Assembly: GCF_900105765.1 (NCBI RefSeq)
Contig: NZ_FNTX01000001.1
Span: forward strand, 434,001-498,000
Length of the DNA stretch: 64,000 nucleotides
From: Ruania alba
GTDB taxonomy: Bacteria > Actinomycetota > Actinomycetes > Actinomycetales > Beutenbergiaceae
Reading direction: 5' to 3'
Below the pieces are notes generated by a model. That model was not told where the DNA came from. It did no database searches and saw only the letters and a list, made by a program, of their open reading frames with translations. Shown piece after piece: positions 17,501 to 26,952 of this stretch. Position 1 is the first letter of the stretch, and each line of letters begins with the position of its first letter. Position numbers and translations under genes: made by a program.

Positions 17501-18753
17501 GTGCTCTCCCGATCCGACCTGACCGACCGGCTCTCCGCCCTGCTCGCCGACCTCAACGCCGAGCTGATCGGATTCCGGCGGGACGTGCATGCCCACCCCG
17601 AGCTGGGCCGCACCGAGACACGGACCTGTGAGCTGCTCGCGGAACGGTTCGCGGACGCTGGGCTAGCTGTCCACCGGTTCAGCCCCACCGGCCTCTCGGT
17701 GGACATCGACCCGCCCGGTACGCACGGTGGCCCGCAGGCACGCAAGCGCCGCCGGGTGGCGCTGCGCGCCGACCTCGACGCCCTCGCCGTCCAGGAGGCC
17801 ACTGGACTGGAGTACGCCTCCACAGTCCGGGGCGTGAGCCATGCCTGCGGCCACGACGTGCACACCACAGTGGTGCTCGGCGCCGGGCTGGCCCTGGCGC
17901 AGCTCGCTCAGGACGACTTGTTGCCGGCCGGGGTGCGGCTGATCTTCCAGCCGGCCGAGGAGATCCAGCCCGGGGAGCGCTCGATCTGCTCGCCGCCGGG
18001 GCACTGGACGGGGTGGACCGGATCTTCGCCGTGCACTGTGACCCAAAGCTCGACGTCGGATTCGTCGGGACCCGGATCGGACCGATCACCTCCGCCTCCG
18101 ACACCGTGACGGTGACGGTCAGCTCGACCGGTGGGCACACCTCCCGCCCGCACCTGACCGGGGACGTGGTCTATGCGCTCGGCCTGGTCGCCACGATGAC
18201 CCCCGCGGTGCTCGGCCGCCGACTGGACCCGCGCACCGGCGTCAATCTCACCTGGGGCGCCATCAAGGCGGGCACCGCCTCGAACGCCATCCCGACCACC
18301 GGCACGATCACCGGGACCCTGCGGTGCCTGGACGTGCGAGCCTGGGACCGCGCCGAATCACTCCTGCACGAGGTGATCGAGCAGATCGTCGGCCCCACCG
18401 GGGTGGAGGTGGACCTGCAGATCGTGCGTGGTGTGCCGCCGGTGGACAACGACGCCGAGAGCGTGCGGTTGATGGAGCAGGCAGCCGGCGCGGTGCTCGG
18501 CGATGAGGCGGTCCAGCTCACCGAGCAGTCCCTGGGCGGTGAGGACTTCGGCTGGTACCTCACGCAGGTTCGTGGGTCGATGGCCCGCCTGGGTACCCGC
18601 ACCCCGGGTGGTCGCAGCTACGACCTGCACCAACCGGAGCTCGTGGTGGACGAACGAGCGATCAGCGTCGGTGCACGGTTCCTCGCCCAGGTGGCCCTGG
18701 ACGCCGGCCGCCGGTTGCACGCGGGCGACGCCGACGAGGTACCAGTTCGGTAA
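17501..18753 (+). pseudogene. M20-family amidohydrolase, interrupted by a one-base frameshift
   Basis: The N-terminal part (17501 to about 17975) reads as an M20 metallo-amidohydrolase: FRRDVHAHPELGRTE, RADLDALAVQE, HACGHDVHTTVV and IFQPAEEIQPG. The rest (about 17976-18753) continues in the next frame from GALDLLAAGALDGVDRIFAV through the dimerisation domain to LGGEDFGWYL near the C-terminus. Adding one G to the GGGG run at 17972-17975 restores a single frame of about 417 residues. It is either a recent inactivating mutation or a sequencing error in a G run. TAACCT at 17488-17493 supports the GTG at 17501 as the start; a start at 17441 overlapping manC is also possible. Confidence 0.85.
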
Positions 18754-18872
18754 CAACTCGCGCCAGGTGTCTCACGATGTAACACAGGTGCCATGGTGGG
18801 TGTCTAAGGTACGGGGCAGCCTCTCGGCGTCACACCCCCGACCGCCGAGCCGCCCCACCGAGGAGTGACCAC

Positions 18873-19958
18873 GTGAAGAAGTCCATCCCCGCAGCTCTCA
18901 CCGCTGCCGCAGCCCTGACCTTGGCGGCGTGTGGTGCCGCCCCCGAGGAGACCGGAGGCTCCGGCGAGGACAACAGCGACTTCCTCGCCTGCATGATCTC
19001 CGACGAAGGCGGCTGGGACGACGCCTCGTTCAACGAGTCCGGCTACAACGGGCTCACCCAGGCTGAGACCGACCTGGGCGTGACGATCCGCGATGCCGAG
19101 TCCACCGACCCGGGCCAGTACGCCTCCAACGCCGATGCCATGGTGCAGGCGGGCTGCTCGCTGACGATCGGTGTGGGCTTCGCCCTCGAGGACACCATCC
19201 AGGAGGTCGCCGAGGCCAACGAGGACCTCAACTTCGCGCTCGTGGACTCCGGCTTCTCCGACGACGAGTTCAACCCCGTGGAGTACGACAACGCCAAGCC
19301 GCTGTTGTTCAACACCCAGGAGGCCGCCTACCTGGCCGGCTACCTGGCTGCCGGGATGACCGAGACCGGCACCGTGGCCACCTACGGCGGCCAGCCTTTC
19401 CCGTCCGTGACGATCTTCATGGACGGGTTCGTCGACGGCGTCGCTGCCTACAACGAGGCGCACGGCACCGACGTACAGACCCTCGGCTGGGACAAGGACG
19501 CCCAGAACGGATCCATGACCGGTGACTTCACCAACACCGAGAACGGGTACAACACCACCCAGCAGTTCATCGCCGACGGTGCCGACATCATCCTCCCGGT
19601 CGCCGGGCCGGTGGGCGGCGGGTCGCTGCGGGCAGCAGCCGAGCACGAGGATGTCTCGGTGATCTGGGTGGACTCCGACGGGTATGAGCAGCCGGCCAAC
19701 GCCGACTACCAGCACCTGATCCTCACCTCGGTGCTCAAGCAGATCCAGACCGCCGTGTTCGACACCATCGAGTCGTCGGTGGAGGGTGATTTCAGCGCCG
19801 AGCCGTACGTGGGCACGCTGGAGAACGGTGGCGTGGGGCTGGCCCCGTTCCACGACTTCGAGGATGCAGTGCCGGCCGAGCTGCAGACCGAGATCGAGGA
19901 CCTGCAGGCGCAGATCGTCGCGGGAGATCTCGAGATCACCTCGCCCAGCGCCAACTGA
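18873..19958 (+). CDS. BMP-family nucleoside-binding lipoprotein of an ABC importer
   Basis: A 361-residue binding protein of the PnrA/BMP (basic membrane protein) family, known to bind purine and other nucleosides. It has a lipoprotein signal peptide with lipobox LAAC at residues 17-20, then CMISDEGGWDDASFNESGYN, typical of the family (ligand-contacting Asp and Phe). The GTG start follows GAGGAG (18860-18865). A strong hairpin separates it from the ATPase and permease genes, so it may be made in excess of them. Cytidine deaminase and thymidine phosphorylase downstream support nucleosides as ligands. Confidence 0.92.
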   Translation: MKKSIPAALTAAAALTLAACGAAPEETGGSGEDNSDFLACMISDEGGWDDASFNESGYNGLTQAETDLGVTIRDAESTDPGQYASNADAMVQAGCSLTIGVGFALEDTIQEVAEANEDLNFALVDSGFSDDEFNPVEYDNAKPLLFNTQEAAYLAGYLAAGMTETGTVATYGGQPFPSVTIFMDGFVDGVAAYNEAHGTDVQTLGWDKDAQNGSMTGDFTNTENGYNTTQQFIADGADIILPVAGPVGGGSLRAAAEHEDVSVIWVDSDGYEQPANADYQHLILTSVLKQIQTAVFDTIESSVEGDFSAEPYVGTLENGGVGLAPFHDFEDAVPAELQTEIEDLQAQIVAGDLEITSPSAN

Positions 19959-19972
19959 TCGACCGCACCACA

Positions 19973-20006
19973 GCGGCCCGGGCGATCACGACCTCGCCCG
20001 GGCCGC
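19973..20006. terminator. 13-bp perfect hairpin between binding protein and ABC genes
   Basis: GCGGCCCGGGCGA and its exact complement flank an eight-base loop. No T-run follows. In binding-protein transporter operons such hairpins usually protect the upstream mRNA or cause partial termination. Confidence 0.65.
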
Positions 20007-20125
20007 GGCCTCGTTCCGGCGACCGAGCAGGTTCGCGGCAAGGGATCGGCAAGCGTGGCCGACCACGCGCGGGCTACAGTGCGGGCAGACCAGCAACGGC
20101 GCCGGCAGGAGAGGGGAGGGACGAG

Positions 20126-21694
20126 ATGACGCTCGAGCTTCGCGGGATCACCAAGCGGTTCGGGTCCCTCGTGGCCAACGACCGGATCGATCTCACGTTC
20201 GAGCCGGGCCGGATCCACGCACTCCTCGGGGAGAACGGTGCCGGCAAGTCCACGATGATGAACGTGCTCTACGGGCTCTACACCCCGGACGAGGGTGAAC
20301 TCATCATCGATGGGAAGATCGTGAGCTTCGCCGGCCCGGGTGAGGCGATGGCTGCGGGCATCGGGATGGTGCACCAGCACTTCATGCTCGTGCCCGTGTT
20401 CACGGTGGCCGAGAACGTGGTGCTCGGGCACGAACCGACCGGCCCGCTGGGCATCATCGGCATCGAGGAGGCGCGCACCCTGGTGCGCGAGATCTCGGCC
20501 CGGTTCGGTTTCGACGTGGACCCGGACGCCAAGGTCGAGGACCTCCCCGTCGGTGTGCAGCAGCGGGTGGAGATCATCAAGGCCCTCTCCCGGGACGCCA
20601 AGGTGCTCATCCTGGACGAGCCGACGGCGGTGCTCACCCCGCAGGAGACCGATGAGCTGATCGAGATCATGCGCCAGCTCCGCGACTCCGGCACGGCGAT
20701 CGTGTTCATCACGCACAAGTTGCGCGAAGTGCGTGCGGTCGCGGACGAGATCACCGTGATCCGCCGCGGCAAGGTGGTCGGCACGGCCACCCCGGAGGAC
20801 TCCCAGGCCGAGCTCGCCGCGCTGATGGTGGGCCGGGAGGTCTCCCTCGGCGTGCACAAGGAGGCACCGGAGACGAACGACCGGGCGCTCCAGGTGGACG
20901 GTCTCACCGTGCTGGACGCGGTGGGCACCCCGGTGGTGCGCGATGTCTCGTTCACCGTCCATGGTGGCGAGGTGCTCGCCGTGGCCGGTGTGCAGGGCAA
21001 CGGGCAGTCCGAGCTCGCCGAAGCGATCCTGGGGCTGCGGCCCGCCGCGGCCGGGTCGGTGCAGCTGGACGGTACCGAGCTGCTCGGCAAGACGGTGGAC
21101 CAGGTGCTTCGCTCCGGTGTCGGGTTCGTGCCCGAGGACCGCAGCAAGGACGGCCTGATCGCCTCCTTCTCCATCATCGAGAACTTCGTGCTGGATCAGT
21201 ACGCGCAGCCGCCGTATGCGAAAGGTCCGGCGATGCAGCTCGCCGTGGCGCGGGAGAAGACCGAGGAGTACGTCGACGCCTTCGACGTGCGGATCACCTC
21301 GGTCGACGACCCGGTGAGCACGCTCTCCGGCGGGAACCAGCAGAAGGTGGTGCTGGCGCGGGAGATGTCCCGGCCGTTGCGGCTGCTGATCGCCTCTCAA
21401 CCCACTCGTGGCCTGGACGTGGGCTCAATCGAGTTCGTGCACCAGCGGATCGTGGCCGAACGTGACAGTGGCACGCCGGTGATGATCGTCTCCACCGAGC
21501 TGGACGAGGTGATCTCCCTCGCGGACCGGATCGCGGTGATGTACCGCGGTGCCATCATCGGCATCGTCGACTCCGACACCGACCGTGACGTGCTCGGTCT
21601 GATGATGGCCGGTGTACCGCCGGAGGAGGCGCAGCACGAAGCCGAGGAACACCCGACGGCGATGCATGAGGTCGAGGGCGAGGAACCGAGTTGA
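20126..21694 (+). CDS. Nucleoside ABC importer, duplicated ATPase subunit
   Basis: A 522-residue protein with two ABC domains, as in the NupO/YufO and sugar RbsA type. Domain 1 has Walker A GENGAGKSTMMN and a degenerate signature LPVGVQQRVEIIKAL with Walker B VLILDEPTAVL. Domain 2 has a weakened Walker A (GVQGNGQSELAEAILG) but a full signature LSGGNQQKVVLAREM. Its Walker B position reads LLIASQPTRGLDVGS. This asymmetry is normal for the family. GGGGAGGGACGAG precedes the ATG. The permease gene overlaps its stop codon. Confidence 0.95.
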   Translation: MTLELRGITKRFGSLVANDRIDLTFEPGRIHALLGENGAGKSTMMNVLYGLYTPDEGELIIDGKIVSFAGPGEAMAAGIGMVHQHFMLVPVFTVAENVVLGHEPTGPLGIIGIEEARTLVREISARFGFDVDPDAKVEDLPVGVQQRVEIIKALSRDAKVLILDEPTAVLTPQETDELIEIMRQLRDSGTAIVFITHKLREVRAVADEITVIRRGKVVGTATPEDSQAELAALMVGREVSLGVHKEAPETNDRALQVDGLTVLDAVGTPVVRDVSFTVHGGEVLAVAGVQGNGQSELAEAILGLRPAAAGSVQLDGTELLGKTVDQVLRSGVGFVPEDRSKDGLIASFSIIENFVLDQYAQPPYAKGPAMQLAVAREKTEEYVDAFDVRITSVDDPVSTLSGGNQQKVVLAREMSRPLRLLIASQPTRGLDVGSIEFVHQRIVAERDSGTPVMIVSTELDEVISLADRIAVMYRGAIIGIVDSDTDRDVLGLMMAGVPPEEAQHEAEEHPTAMHEVEGEEPS

Positions 21695-23076
21695 CGGGCG
21701 AGAGCACCGGGCGCGACGAGCCGGAGAACACCGAGGACGGCCAGCGGGACGGCGAGGAGCCGCAGGGTGCCCCGAAGTCCCCGAGGCCGGTGGTGCCCGA
21801 TTCTGCACCACGCCCGCACACGGTCGATGACGGACCAACGACCAGCCAGGCCAGGTGGGCCACGTTCCGGCACGAGATGCTCACCGGGAACTGGGTGATC
21901 ACCCTGCTGGCCATCGTCGCCGCCATGCTGATCAGCTCGGTCCTGATTGCGGTGGCCGACTCCGACGTGCGCAGCAGCGCCGGCTACTTCTTCAGCCGCC
22001 CCTCGGACATGCTCGCGGCCGTGGGGGACAGTGTGGCCGGCACCTACATCGCCCTGTTCCGCGGTTCGGTCCTCGACTACGCGGTGCTGCGGCAGGGATT
22101 CAGCCTCGCCGCCCTCGGACAAGCCATCGCACCGCTGACCAAGACCATGGTGGAGGCCACTCCGCTGATCTTCGCCGCGCTCGGGATCGGGATCGGGTTC
22201 CGGTCCGGACTGTTCAACATCGGCGCCCAGGGGCAGGTGCTGATGGGTGCGGCCACGGCGTCCCTGGTGGGGTTCACCTTCGTTCCGCCCGGGGGCACCG
22301 GGTTCTTCCCCAGCCTGCTGCACGTGGTGGTCGCGATCGGTGCCGCAGTCCTGGTCGCCGGACTGTGGGCCGGGATCGCGGGCTTCCTGAAGGCGCGCAC
22401 GGGTGCCAACGAGGTGATCGTGACGATCATGTTGAACTGGATCGCCACCTATCTGGTGGCCTATCTGCTCACCACCTCGGTGTACCGGATCCAGGGCAAC
22501 CGCCCGATCGCGCCGCATGTGCTCGGCACCGCCGAGCTGCCCTCGCTGCTCGGTGGCTGGTCCCCGCTGCACTGGGGTTTCCCGCTCGCGCTGCTCGCCG
22601 CCGTCGGGGGGTGGTGGCTGATGGAGCGCTCGACGGTCGGCTTCCAGTTCCGTGCCGTCGGTGCGAACTCGCACGCCGCCCGGACCGCCGGGATCACCGT
22701 GAACCGGGTGTTCGTGATGGTGATGGTGGCCGCCGGAATGCTCGCCGGTGCCGGTGGCGCCATGCAGATCCTCGGTGTGGAGGGCACCTTCCGGGGGTCC
22801 AGCGCCGGAACGATCGGCTTCGACGCCATTACCGTGGCCCTGCTCGGCAGGAACCGGCCCGGGGGCATCGTCGCCTCGGCCATGCTGTTCGGCGCGCTGC
22901 GTGCCGGTGCCGCCCTGATGCAGACCGAGGCGGACACCCCGGTCGACATCATCCTGGTGATCCAGGCAGTGATCGTGCTGTTCATCGCTGCCCCGCCCCT
23001 CGTGCGGTCCATGTTCCGGCTACCGGGCAGGACCACCCGTGCCCGCACCGTGACGGCCAAGGAGGCGACCTCATGA
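21691..23076 (+). CDS. Nucleoside ABC importer permease 1
   Basis: A 461-residue permease of the BPD_transp_2 type. The first 65 residues are charged and disordered, then come nine or ten membrane helices. The family motif GIGIGFRSGLFNIGAQGQVL is near residue 165, with GANEVIVTIMLNWIATYLVA following and AAGMLAGAGGAMQILGVEG near residue 350. I use the TTG at 21691 because it overlaps the ATPase stop codon (TTGA). Alternative starts downstream would remove only part of the disordered leader. Confidence 0.92.
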   Translation: MTGESTGRDEPENTEDGQRDGEEPQGAPKSPRPVVPDSAPRPHTVDDGPTTSQARWATFRHEMLTGNWVITLLAIVAAMLISSVLIAVADSDVRSSAGYFFSRPSDMLAAVGDSVAGTYIALFRGSVLDYAVLRQGFSLAALGQAIAPLTKTMVEATPLIFAALGIGIGFRSGLFNIGAQGQVLMGAATASLVGFTFVPPGGTGFFPSLLHVVVAIGAAVLVAGLWAGIAGFLKARTGANEVIVTIMLNWIATYLVAYLLTTSVYRIQGNRPIAPHVLGTAELPSLLGGWSPLHWGFPLALLAAVGGWWLMERSTVGFQFRAVGANSHAARTAGITVNRVFVMVMVAAGMLAGAGGAMQILGVEGTFRGSSAGTIGFDAITVALLGRNRPGGIVASAMLFGALRAGAALMQTEADTPVDIILVIQAVIVLFIAAPPLVRSMFRLPGRTTRARTVTAKEATS

Positions 23077-24350
23077 GTGCCCCCACCACCGAGCGCGAGC
23101 TGATCGGCCGGAGTGTGCTGGCCCCCATCTCCTGGCGCACGCCGATCATCATGGCGACCCTCGCCGCCCTCGCCCTGTTCGGCTTCGCGCTGTTCACCCC
23201 CGCCGACCTGGACTCCCAAATCGAGCTCACCGGCGGCGGTGCCGCCTGGCAGCTGCCTGATCTGGTGCTCCCCTCGCGCGCTTCCGCGCTCGCCCTCGTG
23301 TTGGTGGCCTTCGCGCTCGCCGGGCTGAGTTTCTGGACCACTCAGAACCGACGGCGGTCCGTGGCCGTCCCGGTGGTCTTCGGGGTCTGCCTGGTGCTGG
23401 CCTTCCTGATCTGGGCGGTGGCCGGCAACGCCTCCGGGCTGCCGCTGCCGTTCCTGCTCAGCACGGCCATGACGGCGGCCCTACCGTTGATCTTCGGCGC
23501 GTTCGCCGGCCTGCTGTGCGAGCGCTCCGGCGTCATCAACATCGCTATCGAGGGCCAGCTGCTCGCCGGCGCCTTCCTCACCGCCGTGCTCGCCACGGTG
23601 GCCGGTAACCCCTACATCGGGCTGATCGCTGCCCCAGTGGGTGGCGCCCTGGTGGGTCTGCTGCTCGCCGTCTTCGCGATCAAGTACCGGGTGGACCAGA
23701 TCATCGTCGGCGTGGTGGTGAACGTGCTGGTGCTGGGCCTGACCAGCTACCTGTTCTCCACCGTGCTCAGCGACAACCCGCTCCGGTTGAACAGTCCGCC
23801 GCAGCTGCCCTCTCTGCGCATCCCGCTCCTGGCCGACATCCCGGTGATCGGCCAGGCGCTGTTCAACCAGAACCTCATCGTCTACGTGATGTACGTGGCC
23901 GTGGTGCTGCTGCACATCGGGCTCTTCCGCAGCCGCTGGGGGCTGCGGGTGCGTGCGGTGGGGGAGCACCCCAAGGCTGCCGACACCGTCGGCATCGACG
24001 TCAACCGGACCCGGTACCGGAACGTCGTGTTCGGCTCCGCGGTCGCCGGGTTCGGCGGCGCGTCGATGGTGGCCGCCGGGCTGGCGTTCACCAAGGAGGT
24101 CACCGAGGGGCGCGGCTACATCGCGCTCGCGGCGATGATCCTCGGCCGGTGGAGCCCCACCGGGGCGCTCGCCGCGGCGCTGCTGTTCGGCTTCGCCGAT
24201 TCCCTGAACCGGGTGTTGAACAACATCGGCTCCCCGGTGCCGTACGAGATCCTCGCGATGCTTCCCTACCTGGCCACGATCTTCGCCGTGGCGGGCCTGG
24301 TCGGGCGGGTGCGCCCGCCAGCGGGCGCCGGGAAGGCGTACCCCTCATGA
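23073..24350 (+). CDS. Nucleoside ABC importer permease 2
   Basis: A 425-residue second permease of the same family, paired with the first as a heterodimer. The conserved CERSGVINIAIEGQLLAGAF motif lies near residue 150, followed by YRVDQIIVGVVVNVLVLGLT. A C-terminal segment GRGYIALAAMILGRWSPTGA is also typical. It starts at an ATG overlapping the previous stop (ATGA), and its own stop overlaps the cdd start, so the four genes are translationally coupled. Confidence 0.94.
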   Translation: MSAPTTERELIGRSVLAPISWRTPIIMATLAALALFGFALFTPADLDSQIELTGGGAAWQLPDLVLPSRASALALVLVAFALAGLSFWTTQNRRRSVAVPVVFGVCLVLAFLIWAVAGNASGLPLPFLLSTAMTAALPLIFGAFAGLLCERSGVINIAIEGQLLAGAFLTAVLATVAGNPYIGLIAAPVGGALVGLLLAVFAIKYRVDQIIVGVVVNVLVLGLTSYLFSTVLSDNPLRLNSPPQLPSLRIPLLADIPVIGQALFNQNLIVYVMYVAVVLLHIGLFRSRWGLRVRAVGEHPKAADTVGIDVNRTRYRNVVFGSAVAGFGGASMVAAGLAFTKEVTEGRGYIALAAMILGRWSPTGALAAALLFGFADSLNRVLNNIGSPVPYEILAMLPYLATIFAVAGLVGRVRPPAGAGKAYPS

Positions 24351-24796
24351 CGGCGGAGCCTCCAGCCGAGGTGACCTCGCCTGACCAGGACGGGGTCGCC
24401 GTCGACTGGGCAGCCCTGCGGGAGGCGGCGCGGCAGGTGATGACGCGTGCCTACGCGCCCTACTCGGGCTACCCGGTGGGTGCGGCCGCGCTTACCGACG
24501 CAGGGGACGTCGTCGTGGGCGCCAACGTGGAGAACGCCGCCTACGGGGTGACCCTCTGCGCGGAGTGCTCCCTGGTCTCGGCGCTGATCACCGGCGGCGG
24601 TGGCCGGCTGGTGGCGTTCACCTGCACGGACTCGCGCGGGCAGCAGATCATGCCGTGCGGGCGGTGCCGGCAGCTGCTCTGGGAGCACGGCGGGCCGGAG
24701 CTGCTGGTGGACACCCCCCGCGGGATCCGGCCGATGACCGAGGTACTGCCGGACGCCTTCGGGCCGGACGATCTCACCCGCGGGCAGCGCCCCTGA
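24347..24796 (+). CDS. cdd: Cytidine deaminase
   Basis: A 149-residue zinc enzyme that deaminates cytidine and deoxycytidine to the uridines. Seen are YAPYSGYPVGAAAL (substrate loop), ANVENAAYG, the zinc/catalytic motif CAECSLVSAL (C-A-E) and PCGRCRQLLWE with the other two zinc cysteines. The N-terminus carries about 20 extra residues. It is coupled to the importer permease gene by a four-base overlap, so imported cytidine would be processed at once. Confidence 0.95.
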   Translation: MTAEPPAEVTSPDQDGVAVDWAALREAARQVMTRAYAPYSGYPVGAAALTDAGDVVVGANVENAAYGVTLCAECSLVSALITGGGGRLVAFTCTDSRGQQIMPCGRCRQLLWEHGGPELLVDTPRGIRPMTEVLPDAFGPDDLTRGQRP

Positions 24797-24912
24797 CCGA
24801 CGGTATGGGCACCGCTGCCCATGCCCCGGTGCTCTGTTGGCCACCCGGCTCGGTGATGATGGACCCGGTCGCATCAGCGGCCGATCCTGCCGAGTGCTGA
24901 GGAGCACAGTCC

Positions 24913-25599
24913 GTGAAGACGACCAGCATCGTTCCTGCCCTTGCCGCGGCCACGGCCATCGCGCTGGTGTCGGCGTGCGGAGGGTCCCCCGAAGCGGAGG
25001 TGGTGCAGCCCGCCGAGCCGCTCGAGAGCTATCAGATCGTCGACTGGGCGGTCGACGCGCAGCCCACCGGTACGTGGGTAGGGGCCATGGAGAGCGACGC
25101 GCTGCGCCTGGACGTGTATCAGGTGGGCGTGGCGGAGGCGCCCGAGGCTTCCGGCTGGGAGTCGGATGACACCGGTGAGCCGCTGTTCGCCGCAGGCGAC
25201 CCGGTGGTGGCGCTGCAGTACGTGGTGACCACCGTGGCTGAGGAGCCCGTGGTGCTCCAGAACGGCGAGGTGACGACCACGCTGCGATACGACGGGTCCG
25301 ACCGGCGCAGCGAGCCGGACGAGCCCAGTATCGCTGTGGCACTTTTCGCAGGCGGCGGGGCGTTCGCCGAGACCGGACTGGCTAGCTCGCCCATCGACTA
25401 CGATCAGGTCGATTCCGGGTCCGGCTACGACCTGGAGCTTCCTCCGGGTGAGTCCGCGTCGTGGGCCGCGGTGTACGGCTACAGCGCCGGGGAGCAGTAC
25501 ACGGTCAGCGCCGAGGCACACCTGGTGACCGACGGCGAGGCCGACTACGACACGACCGCCATCGACGGGGCGATCGAGGTGGCACTGAGCGAGGGCTGA
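24913..25599 (+). CDS. Uncharacterised lipoprotein in the nucleoside cluster
   Basis: A 228-residue protein with a clear lipoprotein signal (GTG start after GAGGAG, hydrophobic stretch, lipobox VSAC at about residues 16-19). After it comes an acidic domain of mixed strands without a family I recognise. It lies between cdd and deoA in the same direction but with gaps of 116 and 39 bases. A role as an accessory surface protein is possible only by position. Confidence 0.75.
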   Translation: MKTTSIVPALAAATAIALVSACGGSPEAEVVQPAEPLESYQIVDWAVDAQPTGTWVGAMESDALRLDVYQVGVAEAPEASGWESDDTGEPLFAAGDPVVALQYVVTTVAEEPVVLQNGEVTTTLRYDGSDRRSEPDEPSIAVALFAGGGAFAETGLASSPIDYDQVDSGSGYDLELPPGESASWAAVYGYSAGEQYTVSAEAHLVTDGEADYDTTAIDGAIEVALSEG

Positions 25600-25638
25600 G
25601 CATCCGTCGATCCGTCGGTGCGGCCGTAGGGTGAGGTC

Positions 25639-26928
25639 ATGACCGACCACGACGCCGTCGACGTGATCCGCACCAAACGCGACGGCGGTGCGCTCAGCGC
25701 GGACCAGATCGACTGGGTGATCAACGCCTACACCCGGGGCGGAGTGGCCGAGGAGCAGATGGCCGCGCTCGCGATGGCGATCGTGCTGCGTGGGATGACC
25801 GAGGCGGAAGTGGCCCGGTGGACCCGGGCGATGATCGCCAGCGGGGAGCGGATGGACTTCTCGTCCCTGACCCGGCCCACGGTGGACAAGCACTCCACCG
25901 GCGGGGTGGGAGACAAGATCACCCTGCCGCTCGCGCCGCTGGTGGCGGTGTTCGACGTGGCGGTGCCGCAGCTCTCCGGGCGCGGGCTGGGGCACACCGG
26001 CGGCACGCTGGACAAGCTGGAGGCGATCCCGGGGTGGCGGGCCGCGCTGAGCAACGACGAGATGCTCGCCCAGCTCGAGGGCGTCGGCGCCGTGATCTGC
26101 CAGGCAGGATCCGGGCTCGCACCCGCGGACCGCAAGCTGTACGCGCTGCGGGACGTGACCGGCACCGTGGAGTCGATCCCGCTGATTGCCTCCTCGATCA
26201 TGAGCAAGAAGATCGCTGAGGGCACCGGCGCGCTGGTGCTGGACGTGAAGGTCGGGTCCGGTGCGTTCATGGACGAGCTGGAGCAGGCGCGTCAGCTCGC
26301 GCGCACGATGGTGACGCTGGGAACCGAGGCGGGTGTGCGCACGACGGCGCTGCTCACGGACATGTCCACCCCGCTGGGCCTGACCGCCGGGAACGCGCTG
26401 GAGGTGCGCGAGTCGGTGGAGGTGCTCGCCGGGGGCGGACCTGCGGACGTGGTGGAGCTGACCCTCGCACTGGCCCGGGACATGCTGGACGCCGCGGGCC
26501 GCACGGACGCCGATCCCGCGGCGGCGCTCGCGGACGGGCGGGCGATGGACGTCTGGCGGGCGATGATCGCCGCCCAAGACGGGGACCCGGACGCTCCGCT
26601 TCCGGTGGCTCAGCACACCGAGCAACTGCTCGCCCCCGCGGACGGTGTGGTGGTGCAGTTGGACGCGCGCGCCGTGGGCGTGGCGGCGTGGCGGCTCGGC
26701 GCCGGTCGGGCCCGCAAGGAAGACCCGGTGCAGGCCGCGGCCGGGGTGGAGTTGCACGCCAAGCCGGGCGCCCTGGTGCGCGCCGGTGAACCGCTGATGA
26801 CCCTGCACACCGACACCCCGGAGCGGTTCGCCCACGCGATGGCCGCGCTCGACGGTGCGGTGGAGCTCGCACCGGACGAGGACCGGCCCGCCGGTGGCGG
26901 TATCGTGCTCGAGCGAGTGGGAGTGTGA
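25639..26928 (+). CDS. deoA: Thymidine (pyrimidine-nucleoside) phosphorylase
   Basis: DeoA splits thymidine or deoxyuridine with phosphate to the base and deoxyribose-1-phosphate. The 429-residue product has the family signature SGRGLGHTGGTLDKLEAIPG, the phosphate site KHSTGGVGDKITL and SSIMSKKIAEG, plus the C-terminal barrel-sandwich domain with GRARKEDPVQAAAGVELH. TAGGGT (25627-25632) lies six bases before the ATG, indicating a leaderless transcript of its own. It acts with cdd and the importer, and deoC is 9 kb away. Confidence 0.95.
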   Translation: MTDHDAVDVIRTKRDGGALSADQIDWVINAYTRGGVAEEQMAALAMAIVLRGMTEAEVARWTRAMIASGERMDFSSLTRPTVDKHSTGGVGDKITLPLAPLVAVFDVAVPQLSGRGLGHTGGTLDKLEAIPGWRAALSNDEMLAQLEGVGAVICQAGSGLAPADRKLYALRDVTGTVESIPLIASSIMSKKIAEGTGALVLDVKVGSGAFMDELEQARQLARTMVTLGTEAGVRTTALLTDMSTPLGLTAGNALEVRESVEVLAGGGPADVVELTLALARDMLDAAGRTDADPAAALADGRAMDVWRAMIAAQDGDPDAPLPVAQHTEQLLAPADGVVVQLDARAVGVAAWRLGAGRARKEDPVQAAAGVELHAKPGALVRAGEPLMTLHTDTPERFAHAMAALDGAVELAPDEDRPAGGGIVLERVGV

Positions 26929-26952
26929 ACCGAGCAGAGGGAGGCACCAGGC

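Noticed and set aside
17960-17990. Programmed frameshift in the M20 gene
   Set aside because: GGGG alone is a weak slip site, no stimulatory structure stands out, and M20 enzymes are not known to use frameshifting. A base loss or read error is simpler.
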